From contig OZ243967.1 of the NCBI GenBank assembly GCA_965214695.1, forward strand, positions 1,240,001 to 1,304,000: a stretch of 64,000 nucleotides of DNA, read 5' to 3'. The first letter of the stretch is position 1. Each line of letters opens with the position of its first letter. The notes beneath the pieces were generated by a model, which made no database searches, was not told where the DNA came from, and saw nothing but the letters and a program-made list of their open reading frames with translations. This DNA is from JAPOXR01 sp965214695. Lineage in GTDB: Bacteria > Pseudomonadota > Alphaproteobacteria > Rhodobacterales > Rhodobacteraceae. A program made the translations under genes and the position numbers. Positions 17,756-26,704 of this stretch are shown piece by piece.

Positions 17756-20671
17756 ATGCCGGATCCGGACAAGAGGAAATTTGCCGAACTTGCTGCCGAT
17801 GGCATGGCAGTGCCCTGCGCCGGCAACCTGCCGCTGGATTTGGGCGATCCAGGAAGCGTGTGGTTCGTCGAGACCGGTGCCGTCGACATTTTCCTGACCG
17901 AACGACTGAACGGGGTTGAGCAGACCGCATTGCAGTTGCTGTTGCGCGCCGGTACCAGCCGCCTGCTTCCCGGAGTGGCGCCGCAGACCGCGGACACGAC
18001 GCTGGGACTGATGGCAAGGGGGCTGCCGGGCACCGTGTTGCGGCAGCTGTCAGTCGATGGCCTTGCCGGGGTACAGGCCGGCGAGCTCGGCACCCTGGTT
18101 GATGCATGGATCACGGATGTATCCGCTGCCCTGTCCCGGAGCCTGGCGAACCAGCCGCCGCCAAACGTGCTCCTGGAAATCGGGCGGACACCGGCGGCGG
18201 GCAACACCTTCTCGATGCGGCGTGGCGTGGCGTGGGTGAAGGTACCCGATTCGGCACCGGGCGCAGGCCTGTACATGGATTTGGTCGAGGTCGGAGGCGG
18301 TGATGACGCCACCACTGCGCTGCCGCTGACGCCGGCAAGCTGGCTTACGCTGCCGTCGAATATGCGGCTCTCGACGCCGATATCCTCTGACGAGCTTGCC
18401 ATGGATGGCCGCCTGCTGCCGGCGCTGACCAACTTCCATGCGCTGGCGCTTGAAACCGAGCGGATCAACCGGATGCTGGCGATCGTCGATCAGGCGCATC
18501 TGGAGCGCGCCACTGCCACCACCCGTCGCGTCGGCGAAACCCGCGCCCGGCGCCAACTCCTGAATGTACCGGTCGGAGGTGAGGCCGGGGGAATTGACGA
18601 TGACGCTTCCCCCCTGGCCAAGGCTCTCCGGGCGGTTGGGCAGCATGAAGGAATCCGGTTCCGGTGGCCGCGACGGTCCGACATGCCGGATTTGCCTCCT
18701 GAACTTGTCGATATTCTGGATGTATCCGGCGTGCGCGGGCGACGGGTGCAACTCGGTGCAATAGACCGCTGGTGGCGCGGCGACAGCGGTGCGATGCTGG
18801 CCTTCAGGTCGGAAGGCGATGCCCCGGTGGCGCTGTTGCCCGGTGTGCTTGGGCAGTACCGGATCTATGATCCGATGACCGACCGCACAGCCGGGGTCAC
18901 CGACGATTGCGTTCGTTCCCTCAGCGGCGATGCCTGGCAGTTCTATCGGTCACTGGGTTCCAGCTCGGTCCGGCCGGGCGACCTGTTGCGGATATTCGGC
19001 AACGGGCTCGGCGCCGGCCTCGCCCGCTTTGCGGGGACAGGGCTGGCGGGTGGCCTCGCCATGTTGGTGCCAGCGGTGGCGTTGGGATACATCGCCAACC
19101 ACGTGATCCCGGCCGGGGAGCTCGGCCTCCTCGTGTCTATCACGACCGGGCTGGCAACACTTGCAGTGATCGTGGCATTGATCCATGTCCTGCAGGGCAT
19201 GGCGCTCATGCGTATCGAAGGGCGCATTGCATCCCGGATCGAGGCTGCATTCTGGGACCGCCTGCTAAGGCTGCCCCTTGGTTTCCTGCATCGATACACG
19301 GCCGGCGACCGCGCCATGCGCGGAATGACGTTCCAGCGGCTCCGCGACGCCGTCCAGGGCGTGGCTGCCAACAACGTGCTTTCGATTATTTTCCTGCTGC
19401 CGGCGCTCCTGGTCATTTTCGTCTTTGATGCCGCTCTGGGCGCCGTTACCGCCGCATTCGGCCTCGTTGCCCTTGTCTTGACGGTGACCCTCGGCCTCCG
19501 GCAGGTCTCTCCCTACGAGCGGATGATCCGTGCATCACATCGCCTTACCGGCGTGCTGTTCCAGTTCATCAACGGAATTGCCAAGCTGCGCATCGACGGT
19601 GCGGAGGGATCAGCCTATGCAGTTTGGGCGCAGCATTTCGGCGAGCAGCAGCGCGCCGAACTGGAACTCGGGAGACACGACGCGCATTTGCGGGCCTTCG
19701 GGTCGGCGCTGCCAATGCTGGCGGCGGCGGTGGTGCTGGCAGTCATGGCGCTGCGCGACCCCGATTCGCTGGCCATTGGAGACTTCCTCCTGGTCTATGC
19801 TGCCTTCATGCTATTCGTGTCCGGTGTGGTCCGTCTGGGTGCCTCGTTCTCCGTCGTCGCCGCCATCGCCCCCGAACTCAACCAGATCCGGCCATTCCTT
19901 GCCGAGGCGCCCGAGACAGGCGATGGGCGGGAGCCCATCGAATTCCTGGGCGGGGATCTGACTTTCGACCGCGTCTCCTTCAGCTATGATCCCGAAGGTC
20001 CGATGATTCTCGACGACGTGTCAATCCACGCCAGGCGCGGAGAGTTCATCGCCATCGCCGGACATTCAGGCTCGGGAAAGAGCACGCTGTTCCGCCTGGC
20101 GCTTGGCCTGAACGAGCCGAGCGCCGGAACAGTCTATTATGACGGGCGCGACCTCAGGCAATTGAATGTCCGGCAGTTGCGCCGCAAGCTCGGCGCCGTT
20201 CCACAAAAGGCTGATCTGCATCCACAGGATCTGTGGGACAACATCGCTGCCAACCAGGACCACATTGATGCCGAGGATGTCTGGCGGGCGGCGCGAGCCG
20301 CGTCAGTCGGTGATGAAATCGCGCAGATGCCGATGCAGATGCTGACCTGTGTCGGCGACAACCAGAGCGTCATGTCGGGCGGCGAGACCCAGCGAATCAC
20401 CATCGCCAGGGCATTGGCGCGAAACCCCCGTATCCTTCTGCTCGACGAAGCAACGAATTTCCTGGACAACGAGAACCAGTCTCGGGTCATGGACCGCCTG
20501 GCGAATTTGCCGGTGACGCGGATCGTCATTGCCCATCGCCTTTCAACGTTGCGACAGGCGGACCGCATCTACGTCCTGGACTCCGGCAAGGTCGTCGAGT
20601 TCGGAACCTACGAGGAGTTGAATGCGGCCGAAGGCGTGTTTCATGAACTGGTCCGCCGCCAGGAGGCCTGA
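17756..20671 (+). CDS. NHLM second ABC transporter subunit (ABC2 type)
   Basis: 971 residues, 10 bases after the C39-ABC gene. A soluble N-terminal region of about 400 residues replaces the peptidase; it shows no C39 residues. Six membrane helices and an ATPase follow, with Walker A GHSGSGKST, signature MSGGETQR and Walker B ILLLDEAT. This long N-terminal extension and its pairing with a C39-ABC partner and a short adaptor define the NHLM transporter set. It probably forms a heterodimer with the previous protein. What the N-terminal part senses is not known. Confidence 0.9.
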   Translation: MPDPDKRKFAELAADGMAVPCAGNLPLDLGDPGSVWFVETGAVDIFLTERLNGVEQTALQLLLRAGTSRLLPGVAPQTADTTLGLMARGLPGTVLRQLSVDGLAGVQAGELGTLVDAWITDVSAALSRSLANQPPPNVLLEIGRTPAAGNTFSMRRGVAWVKVPDSAPGAGLYMDLVEVGGGDDATTALPLTPASWLTLPSNMRLSTPISSDELAMDGRLLPALTNFHALALETERINRMLAIVDQAHLERATATTRRVGETRARRQLLNVPVGGEAGGIDDDASPLAKALRAVGQHEGIRFRWPRRSDMPDLPPELVDILDVSGVRGRRVQLGAIDRWWRGDSGAMLAFRSEGDAPVALLPGVLGQYRIYDPMTDRTAGVTDDCVRSLSGDAWQFYRSLGSSSVRPGDLLRIFGNGLGAGLARFAGTGLAGGLAMLVPAVALGYIANHVIPAGELGLLVSITTGLATLAVIVALIHVLQGMALMRIEGRIASRIEAAFWDRLLRLPLGFLHRYTAGDRAMRGMTFQRLRDAVQGVAANNVLSIIFLLPALLVIFVFDAALGAVTAAFGLVALVLTVTLGLRQVSPYERMIRASHRLTGVLFQFINGIAKLRIDGAEGSAYAVWAQHFGEQQRAELELGRHDAHLRAFGSALPMLAAAVVLAVMALRDPDSLAIGDFLLVYAAFMLFVSGVVRLGASFSVVAAIAPELNQIRPFLAEAPETGDGREPIEFLGGDLTFDRVSFSYDPEGPMILDDVSIHARRGEFIAIAGHSGSGKSTLFRLALGLNEPSAGTVYYDGRDLRQLNVRQLRRKLGAVPQKADLHPQDLWDNIAANQDHIDAEDVWRAARAASVGDEIAQMPMQMLTCVGDNQSVMSGGETQRITIARALARNPRILLLDEATNFLDNENQSRVMDRLANLPVTRIVIAHRLSTLRQADRIYVLDSGKVVEFGTYEELNAAEGVFHELVRRQEA

Positions 20672-20680
20672 GCCAGTCCA

Positions 20681-20700
20681 GGCCCCGCCCGGGCGGGGCC
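20681..20700 (+). terminator. perfect 20-base GC palindrome after the exporter operon
   Basis: GGCCCCGCCC meets GGGCGGGGCC, 9 bases past the stop of the second ABC gene. There is no T run, so it may stabilise the mRNA end or act with Rho rather than terminate alone. Confidence 0.45.
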
Positions 20701-20876
20701 GGCATTGTCGGGCGGAGGCCGATGCTGACCAGGGGCATGGTCGGGAACTGCCCGGAGGTGGTCGACCTTGCGAACAGCAATGGCCGGGCAGCTGGTCCGC
20801 GCCGGCCGCCGTGGCGATTTTTCTGTCCGGGAACATCGCCAGCAGCACATGCCTGACATGACGAAACCGGGGAGGC

Positions 20877-22346
20877 ATGACCGATGCCGGCACTGACAGG
20901 GATTACGCGAAGACCATGACGGCGCAAGGAACAGGCAGGCATGCCGGTGAGCCGACGGTTCTGGTCGTCGGTGCCGGCCTGGCAGGGCTGACGGCCGCCT
21001 GGGCACTTCGCCGACGCGGCGTCAACGCCCGGGTGCTCGAAGCGGCGGCGCAGCCCGGCGGCCGGGCCACGACGCAGACGATCAACGGGTTCCAGGTCGA
21101 TCTTGGTGCCAACCTGTTTCTCGAGACCTACGGCACGTCCAGGCAGGTAGCGGAGCAACTCGGTATACCCATGGCGCGGACGCCCTTGCCGGTACATAGC
21201 GGGATTTACCGCAACGGCCGGTTTCACGGGCTGTACGGAGGCAGCGGTTTTGCCAGCATGCTGAAAACCGCGGCGACAATGCTGTCCTTCCGGCTGCTTT
21301 CACCCGGCGGGGTGTGGCAGCTCCTGAAGCTCTCGCGCATGTTGGAGACACGAAAGGACGAGCTCGACTTCGATGATCCGTCGCGGATGCTCGATCTTGA
21401 CACCGAGGAGAGCGCGGCGCAGTTCCTCGAGGCGAAGATCGGGGCCAACTCGCTGCAATGGCTGTTCGGACCGGGCCTCTCCGGCTACACTTTCGCCCAT
21501 CCCGAGCAAATCGGCGCGGCCTTTGCCATGGCCACGCTGTGGCATAACGGCCTGAACGGCGTTGCATGGCCCTGCCTGCCGACGGGAGGAATGGGCGGGC
21601 TTGTCGGCGCGCTCACGGATGACTGCGGGCCGCGCCTCAGCCTGAACACGCCGGTCCGCCGGGTTGTGCTCGAGAGAAAGGCAGCAAGGGGCGTGGTTAC
21701 TGATGCCGGCCTCCTCAAGGCCGATGCCGTGATCTGTGCAACCACCGCCAGCGCGGCGCTTGCCATGGTACCGGATTTTCCGCCTGACCTTCGCGACACA
21801 TTGGGCCGCGTAACCTATTCCAGATGTTGTCGTGTGTTCTTCGGGGTCGATTCCAGCCCCCTGCCCGACAATTGGTATGCCGTGGGCATTCCGAGGCAGG
21901 CCGGGTCGCTCATCACCGGCATCAGCAATGCCGCGGTACTCGCACCGGAGGTGGCTCCAGGCGAAACGGCCCTCATTGATGCGCTCGCGATCGACCGGCA
22001 GGCGGACGAATTGTCCGTGATGCGCGACGACCAGGTTGTTGAACGGGTTCTCTCGGAGATTCGCAGATTTTTCCCGCAGATGTCCTGCGACCCGATCTTT
22101 GTTCATGTGCACCGATGGCCCGAGGCCATGTGCCTGGCCCCCGGCGGCTGCATGTCGGCGATGCACCGGATTCGACAGCAGGGCTTCGGGGGAGTCGGAG
22201 GGTTTTTTCTCGCCGGCGACTATATGGGGGTGCCGTCGGTGAACGCCGCATTGAGGAGCGGGCTGGACGCCGCCGCTGCCGCCATCGAGTGGCTTGGGCA
22301 GGGGCAGCAAAACGGAGATGAACCCGGCCTCACCTTTCCTGCCTGA
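20877..22346 (+). CDS. FAD-dependent amine oxidase / desaturase-like flavoprotein
   Basis: 489 residues. The N-terminal dinucleotide fold VLVVGAGLAGLTAAWALRRR (about 30-49) and the C-terminal FLAGDYMGVPSVNAALRSG segment bind FAD. The body resembles the amine-oxidase superfamily that includes protoporphyrinogen oxidase and carotenoid desaturases. The substrate is undetermined: a true HemY would be expected in a haem operon, and the length suits either group. An in-frame ATG at 20916 is an alternative start, because the GGGGAGG before 20877 lies very close. It is transcribed with or just after the exporter genes and faces crtE, so redox tailoring of a prenyl or peptide product is conceivable. 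Confidence 0.75.
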   Translation: MTDAGTDRDYAKTMTAQGTGRHAGEPTVLVVGAGLAGLTAAWALRRRGVNARVLEAAAQPGGRATTQTINGFQVDLGANLFLETYGTSRQVAEQLGIPMARTPLPVHSGIYRNGRFHGLYGGSGFASMLKTAATMLSFRLLSPGGVWQLLKLSRMLETRKDELDFDDPSRMLDLDTEESAAQFLEAKIGANSLQWLFGPGLSGYTFAHPEQIGAAFAMATLWHNGLNGVAWPCLPTGGMGGLVGALTDDCGPRLSLNTPVRRVVLERKAARGVVTDAGLLKADAVICATTASAALAMVPDFPPDLRDTLGRVTYSRCCRVFFGVDSSPLPDNWYAVGIPRQAGSLITGISNAAVLAPEVAPGETALIDALAIDRQADELSVMRDDQVVERVLSEIRRFFPQMSCDPIFVHVHRWPEAMCLAPGGCMSAMHRIRQQGFGGVGGFFLAGDYMGVPSVNAALRSGLDAAAAAIEWLGQGQQNGDEPGLTFPA

Positions 22347-22348
22347 CA

Positions 22349-22382
22349 CCGGGCATCAAACCCGACCGTCCACCGTGCCCGG
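22349..22382. terminator. possible shared terminator stem between convergent genes
   Basis: CCGGGCA (22349-22355) pairs with TGCCCGG (22376-22382) across a 20-base loop, between the ends of the flavoprotein gene and crtE. No T run is present. Confidence 0.3.
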
Positions 22383-22419
22383 CGGCATTGCCTGCATCCC
22401 TGACACCGGAGCTGTCATA

Positions 22420-23325
22420 TCATCCTGAAACCAGGTGATCCTGTCGCGGATGCTGCCTCCCGGCGAATTGTGACATGATCTCGTCAGCCTCGGCCGCCAT
22501 GACCCGTTCCAGCCAGGCCCTGCCGGGACAGGCAGGCATGACTGACGCGGCGGCGCCGAGTATATCGGCCAATTGCTTGATGGCGCCGGCAACTCCGAGT
22601 TCGGCCGCGGCATTCGGCCTTCCCATGCGCGCGACCTGGTCCGATGGTTTGCCTGTCATCTCAACACCCATGAGCATGTCACGCAAGTCATCGGGGACCT
22701 GGTAGGCCTCACCGACCCTGCTGCCAAGCTCAGCCCACGGCTCCGGATCATGACCTGCGGCGATTGCCCCCATCTGGGTTGCTGCAACGAAGAGTGCCCC
22801 GGTCTTCGAACGGTGGTAAGCCGTCAGATCGATACGGGCCTCGCTCTCCCAACCTTGCCCGGCGCAAATGCCGCCTGGCATGCCGCTTTTTTGCGCCAGC
22901 GTCAGAACGAGTGTCGCCGTACGGGCCGGATCCTGTGCCGCCGTGCGGGCAAGCGCCTCGTAGGCCGTCATGATCAGGCTGCTGCCGGCAAGCACTGCCA
23001 GCGCCTCGGAATATGCGTGGTGAACGGACGGTTTCCCTCGGCGGATTCCGGCATTGTCAAAACATGGCAAATCGTCATGCACCAGGCTGGCGCAATGCAC
23101 GAGTTCCAGTGCCGCGGCGGCGGCGTCCGAAACTCCAGGCTGGTCATCGCCGCAGGCGATCGCGACCGACAGAAGCATTCTCGGGCGAATGCGGGCACCG
23201 CCCGGCCTGACGGCATAGTCCAGCGCCTCGGACAGTCGCCCGGGCGCGGGCTCTGCCCGTGCATTCGCCAGGGCCTTGTCGATGGCGCTCTCGATTCGTT
23301 GGCGCATGTCGCCGGTTTCAACCAT
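22420..23325 (-). CDS. crtE: geranylgeranyl/farnesyl diphosphate synthase, CrtE type
   Basis: 301 residues. It condenses isopentenyl diphosphate onto allylic diphosphates. The first aspartate motif is DDLPCFD in the SLVHDDLP context; the second is DDLRD in YQVPDDLRD. The stretch MGRPNAAAELGVAGAI and the PACPGRAWLE tail match the CrtE proteins of purple phototrophs better than housekeeping IspA. The start at 23325 is set by AAAGG about 10 bases upstream. No crtB or other carotenoid gene is in view, so the prenyl chain may serve the neighbouring flavoprotein or be a stand-alone supply. GGPP versus FPP specificity is not certain. Confidence 0.8.
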   Translation of the reverse strand: MVETGDMRQRIESAIDKALANARAEPAPGRLSEALDYAVRPGGARIRPRMLLSVAIACGDDQPGVSDAAAAALELVHCASLVHDDLPCFDNAGIRRGKPSVHHAYSEALAVLAGSSLIMTAYEALARTAAQDPARTATLVLTLAQKSGMPGGICAGQGWESEARIDLTAYHRSKTGALFVAATQMGAIAAGHDPEPWAELGSRVGEAYQVPDDLRDMLMGVEMTGKPSDQVARMGRPNAAAELGVAGAIKQLADILGAAASVMPACPGRAWLERVMAAEADEIMSQFAGRQHPRQDHLVSG

Positions 23326-23666
23326 GTATTCGTGACCTTTTTCGGAACCTGCCTCTGGCAAGGAATGTCTGCAACATCCATCGAATGTCAATTGCCGTGC
23401 TGGGCGGACTTCCTGCACTGGCAGGCCGCGCAATCACGAATGGCCTGACCAAAGACATCGGGAGGGCGCCCCCGGAAGGCTGAATCATGCGTCGTTGTCC
23501 TGATGACGGATGTCTCCGTACCACCTATCCGGGACGGCATTTCGCCATGGAATTCGGATTGCGGCATGGCGACACCTGTTGGGCGGAATTCGCACCCACC
23601 GGGGAGACGCGCCTTTCCACGGCGCACGATATACAGCCAGTCATTGACAATGCGATTACGCCTTAC
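23326..23666. other. intergenic, upstream of crtE and of vapBC
   Basis: About 340 bases between divergent genes. Apart from the vapBC promoter at its right end, I see no gene. A further TTGACA at 23644-23649 has no matching -10. Confidence 0.4.
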
Positions 23667-23695
23667 TTGACATACGAACCAGTCATCCCTAGTAT
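23667..23695 (+). promoter_or_regulatory. near-consensus sigma70 promoter of vapBC
   Basis: TTGACA (23667-23672), 17 bases, TAGTAT (23690-23695). The expected transcription start, around 23702, lies about 10 bases before the ATG, so the message would be almost leaderless. Confidence 0.7.
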
Positions 23696-23712
23696 CCGGA
23701 AACGTTTCCGGA
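23695..23712 (+). promoter_or_regulatory. 18-base perfect palindrome: VapBC autoregulation operator
   Basis: TCCGGAAAC joined to GTTTCCGGA, running from the last base of the -10 hexamer to the base before the antitoxin ATG. Type II toxin-antitoxin complexes commonly bind such repeats over their own promoter. Confidence 0.7.
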
Positions 23713-24045
23713 ATGGACACTGTCGTGAACTCCTCAAATCTGAAGCCTCATCCATCGTCCCGTGTTTCCCGTCACCGCAAGAGGATCTCCGCTGGCGGCG
23801 CCAGGCGCGTCGAAGTCACAGTACCCGTGGAAGACGCACCCCTTGTCAAGGCAATCGCTGGCACCCTCCGTTCCGGCGGCGAGGAAGCCAGACTCATCCG
23901 CCGGTCCCTGCAGCAGAGGCTGATCCCCCCGCGGGCGAGGACAGGCGCTGAACTGGTCGCATTCCTCCGTGCATCGCCTCTGACCCACGCCGACCTGGCG
24001 GTCGAGCGTGACCACTCCACGGGCCGATCTGCCGATCTCGCCTGA
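23713..24045 (+). CDS. vapB: VapB-like antitoxin
   Basis: 110 residues, basic N terminus, then RRVEVTVPVEDAPLVKAIAGTL, which looks like the strand-helix start of a DNA-binding antitoxin, and a C-terminal tail that should wrap the toxin. It is identified mainly by position: its TGA shares bases with the toxin ATG (TGATG), the usual coupling of antitoxin and toxin. The start abuts an 18-base palindrome and has no Shine-Dalgarno site. Confidence 0.7.
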   Translation: MDTVVNSSNLKPHPSSRVSRHRKRISAGGARRVEVTVPVEDAPLVKAIAGTLRSGGEEARLIRRSLQQRLIPPRARTGAELVAFLRASPLTHADLAVERDHSTGRSADLA

Positions 24046-24482
24046 TGGCCTTTCTTCTGGACACAAACGTGATCAGCGAGACTGTCAGGCCGCGACCTGC
24101 CAAGACCGTGCTAGGCTGGATGGAGTCTCGGAGCCCGCGCGATCTCTTTCTTGCCGCGCTAACCATTGGAGAACTCGTCCGAGGCGCGCGGAAGGCAAGG
24201 GAACAGCCTCGCCGCGAACAATTCGAGAGATGGATCAAACAGGATCTCGCCCAGCAATTCGACGGGCGAATCCTGCCGTTTGACGCTTCTACCGCGGCGG
24301 TCTGGGGGCGACTCATGGGGGATGGGGATCGCGTCGGCCGTCGCCCTTCCGCAGCCGATGCACAGATCGCAGCGTCGGCCATTCAGCATGACATGACCCT
24401 TGTCACCCGCAATGTGAAGGATTTTCGGAACTTCGGCATTCGATTGCTTGATCCGTGGCAAGATCTCGAAGACGCACAATAG
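24045..24482 (+). CDS. vapC: VapC-family PIN-domain toxin ribonuclease
   Basis: 145 residues. The PIN fold is clear: LLDTNVISE (first acidic residue D6), the IGELVRGARK helix with the central Glu, SAADAQIAASA with the third acidic residue and the closing LVTRNVKDF with the fourth. These hold the divalent metal for cutting RNA, often tRNA or rRNA in known VapC proteins. Its target here is unknown. It is translated by overlap with the antitoxin. Confidence 0.88.
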   Translation: MAFLLDTNVISETVRPRPAKTVLGWMESRSPRDLFLAALTIGELVRGARKAREQPRREQFERWIKQDLAQQFDGRILPFDASTAAVWGRLMGDGDRVGRRPSAADAQIAASAIQHDMTLVTRNVKDFRNFGIRLLDPWQDLEDAQ

Positions 24483-24624
24483 GCCTTTGATCCCTTCACA
24501 GGGACATCCCCAATTCCTGAACGGCATCGAACGGAGGCAGATCAGCGACAGGAGGGCGATGCTGGCCATGAGCTGGTGACGTCAGGGCGACGGGAAACGC
24601 GCCGACGATCTGCAATGAATGCTG

Positions 24625-24653
24625 TTTGCGAAACTGCCCTGTTTCGATAATAT
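24625..24653 (+). promoter_or_regulatory. possible promoter and operator of the Fic gene
   Basis: An inverted repeat CGAAAC-6-GTTTCG (24629-24646) lies between a weak TTTGCG (24625) and TAATAT (24648), 17 bases apart. The ATG is at 24696 with AAGGA in front. Confidence 0.4.
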
Positions 24654-24695
24654 GAGGACGGCCTGTTTTCGTTTCGCTAACAAGGATGCCGCACC

Positions 24696-25850
24696 ATGGC
24701 CGGGTCCGCAAAGAGTAGCCAGCCCCATGGCCGCACGATCCGCCGCGCCGGGGGCTACCGGGCGTTTCTTCCTGCCCCGCTTCCACCGCCGATCGGATGG
24801 AACGATACGCTGGCCGCCGCGCTCTCACGCGCCGACCTCGCCCTTGGGCGTCTCGCCGGTGAGGGAAGCCGGTTACCCAACCCGCATCTCTTCATCCGTT
24901 CCTTCATCCGCCGGGAAGCGGTGTTGTCGAGCCGGATTGAAGGAACCCGGACGACGCTTGCCGAATTGCTTGCCGCCGAAGCTGGCGCAAAGGGCGCGAC
25001 AGACAGTGCCGATTTGCGCGAAGTGGCAAACTATGTGGCGGCACTGGAATACGGACTCGACCGTTTGGATACGCTACCGCTGTCGCTGCGCCTGATCCGC
25101 GAAATTCACGAACGACTCATGCGCGGGGTGCGGGGAGACGCGGCCACGCCGGGAGAGTTCCGCCGCAGCCAGAACTGGATCGGCCCGTCCGGTTGCAAGC
25201 TGAGCGACGCGAACTACATACCGCCGCCGCCCGACGAACTGATGCCCTGCCTTGACGCACTGGAGCGGTCTCTTCACGACGACAGCCTGCCGGTGCTGGT
25301 GCATGCCGCGCTCGCACATGCACAATTTGAGGCAATCCACCCGTTCCTTGATGGCAACGGCCGGGTTGGTCGGTTATTGATCACATTGCTGCTGGCCGAG
25401 CGCGGTGTCCTGCCCTCGCCGCCGCTCTATCTGAGCGCGTATTTTGAGGAGACACGCGAGGCCTACTATGCGCATCTGCTTGCAATCACCGAGACCGGCG
25501 ATTGGGAAGACTGGCTCGTCTATTTCCTGCGCGGTGTCCGGTTGCAGGCGGAGGACGCGCTGGCGCGCATCGAGCGCATTGACGGTCTGTTTGAATCCTG
25601 GCGCGACGATCTCGGCGACGCATTGTCGCCGCGGCTTGACGACGTCATGGGCTTGTTCGTCCAGAGCCCGTTCTGGACCATCGGCGAGATCGGCAAGGCT
25701 CTGGGTATCGCCTATACCACCGCCCGGCGCGCCGTGGACCGCCTCGAAGAGGCCGGCATCGTCTCGCCGTCCGGTCAATCAAGACGCAATCGGGTCTACC
25801 AAGCTCGCGCCGTGCTTTCCCTATTGGAAGCACCGATCAATCATGCTTGA
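24696..25850 (+). CDS. Fic-family protein (AMPylation), self-inhibited class
   Basis: 384 residues. The catalytic loop HPFLDGNGRVGR carries the histidine and phosphate-binding residues that transfer AMP, or another nucleotide moiety, to a target hydroxyl. The N-terminal SRIEGTRTT matches the inhibitory (S/T)xxxE(G/N) helix whose Glu blocks ATP binding in resting Fic proteins. The C-terminal GEIGKALGIAYTTARRAVDRL is a winged-helix DNA-binding element, as in Fic proteins that control their own gene. The target is unknown. It sits between vapBC and a HEPN-like gene in a patch of stress or defence genes. Confidence 0.9.
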   Translation: MAGSAKSSQPHGRTIRRAGGYRAFLPAPLPPPIGWNDTLAAALSRADLALGRLAGEGSRLPNPHLFIRSFIRREAVLSSRIEGTRTTLAELLAAEAGAKGATDSADLREVANYVAALEYGLDRLDTLPLSLRLIREIHERLMRGVRGDAATPGEFRRSQNWIGPSGCKLSDANYIPPPPDELMPCLDALERSLHDDSLPVLVHAALAHAQFEAIHPFLDGNGRVGRLLITLLLAERGVLPSPPLYLSAYFEETREAYYAHLLAITETGDWEDWLVYFLRGVRLQAEDALARIERIDGLFESWRDDLGDALSPRLDDVMGLFVQSPFWTIGEIGKALGIAYTTARRAVDRLEEAGIVSPSGQSRRNRVYQARAVLSLLEAPINHA

Positions 25851-25970
25851 TAGAGGTCACGCACTGGTCGGTGCCGGCGTTATTGATGATCACGTTGGAA
25901 ACGCTGTTCGAGCCGGGCGCGATCGAGAAGGTCTAGCGGCCGCACACCGGTGTCGCTATAGAGTCTCATC

Positions 25971-26438
25971 ATGACAGAACAGTCAGAGCGAATTCCAGCT
26001 TCCGACGAATATCTTCGGGCCCTGGGGCGCGCCGCTTACAACTTCGCCTACCTCGAATGGGGAATAATCTGGCTAACGGATACATTGCGACCAGGCTTTC
26101 TACAGGACGCCTCAAGCAAGACCGCCGGTAAGATTTCAGGATGTTTCTCCAAGGCCGTGGAACTGCTCGACGATACTCAGCCTTCCAAAATTCGACTCCG
26201 AGCGCTCGCGAGTGACTTCACCCAAATTGTCCATGATCGGAATAGTCTTGTGCATGGAAATCCCCATACAGCGCGGACGGGCGAGCAGCGCCTGCTATAT
26301 GACGGCCGACATGGACGCCAAGACTGGACGATCGAGTTGATGACCCGGTTCTCCGAACGCATTGCTACCGCCGCTGTCGAAGCTGGCGATCTGCTCCACA
26401 GCGGTGTGCTGCAACAATATCGCGCGGCGGACTTGTAG
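25971..26438 (+). CDS. HEPN-like hypothetical protein
   Basis: 155 residues, helical. A central DRNSLVHG shows the R-N-x-x-x-H spacing of HEPN ribonucleases, whose Arg and His cut RNA in toxin and defence systems; the surrounding helices (AYNFAYLEW, IRLRALASDFTQIVH) fit a four-helix bundle. No nucleotidyltransferase (MNT) partner is next to it, so it may be a lone effector or one whose partner was lost. Nothing in the sequence states its target. Codon use is less GC-biased than in the main genes. Confidence 0.55.
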   Translation: MTEQSERIPASDEYLRALGRAAYNFAYLEWGIIWLTDTLRPGFLQDASSKTAGKISGCFSKAVELLDDTQPSKIRLRALASDFTQIVHDRNSLVHGNPHTARTGEQRLLYDGRHGRQDWTIELMTRFSERIATAAVEAGDLLHSGVLQQYRAADL

Positions 26439-26473
26439 GCGCCGCGAGGGCCTGAAACCCAGGCTGAGATTAG

Positions 26474-26704
26474 ATGAAACGATCAGGTTGCGCCTTGATT
26501 GTATCGCAATCACAGCGTGGGTTTTCGCCCGATGGGGCGGCTGTCAAAAGGCGAACGAAGGGCGTCGAAATCATACTCGCAAAGAACCTCGACGATGCAG
26601 AACTTGAAGACGTCTGCCTCAAGAACTCAAATACATCAGAACGACATTTGTTCGATGTGCAACCACGCGAATTTCTTTCTCGCGGCCCGGGGAGCCTTCA
26701 GTGA
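26474..26704 (+). CDS. small orphan protein, doubtful
   Basis: 76 codons. The TGA overlaps the next gene's GTG in GTGA, the arrangement of coupled genes, and the middle (GVEIILAKNLDDAELEDVC) looks protein-like. A second frame (26499-26714) covers the same stretch, and composition is low in GC for this genome, so the call is weak. Confidence 0.3.
   Translation: MKRSGCALIVSQSQRGFSPDGAAVKRRTKGVEIILAKNLDDAELEDVCLKNSNTSERHLFDVQPREFLSRGPGSLQ

Noticed and set aside
20877..22346. assignment as protoporphyrinogen oxidase HemY
   Set aside because: Only general amine-oxidase motifs are visible and no haem gene is nearby, so the specific name is not supported.
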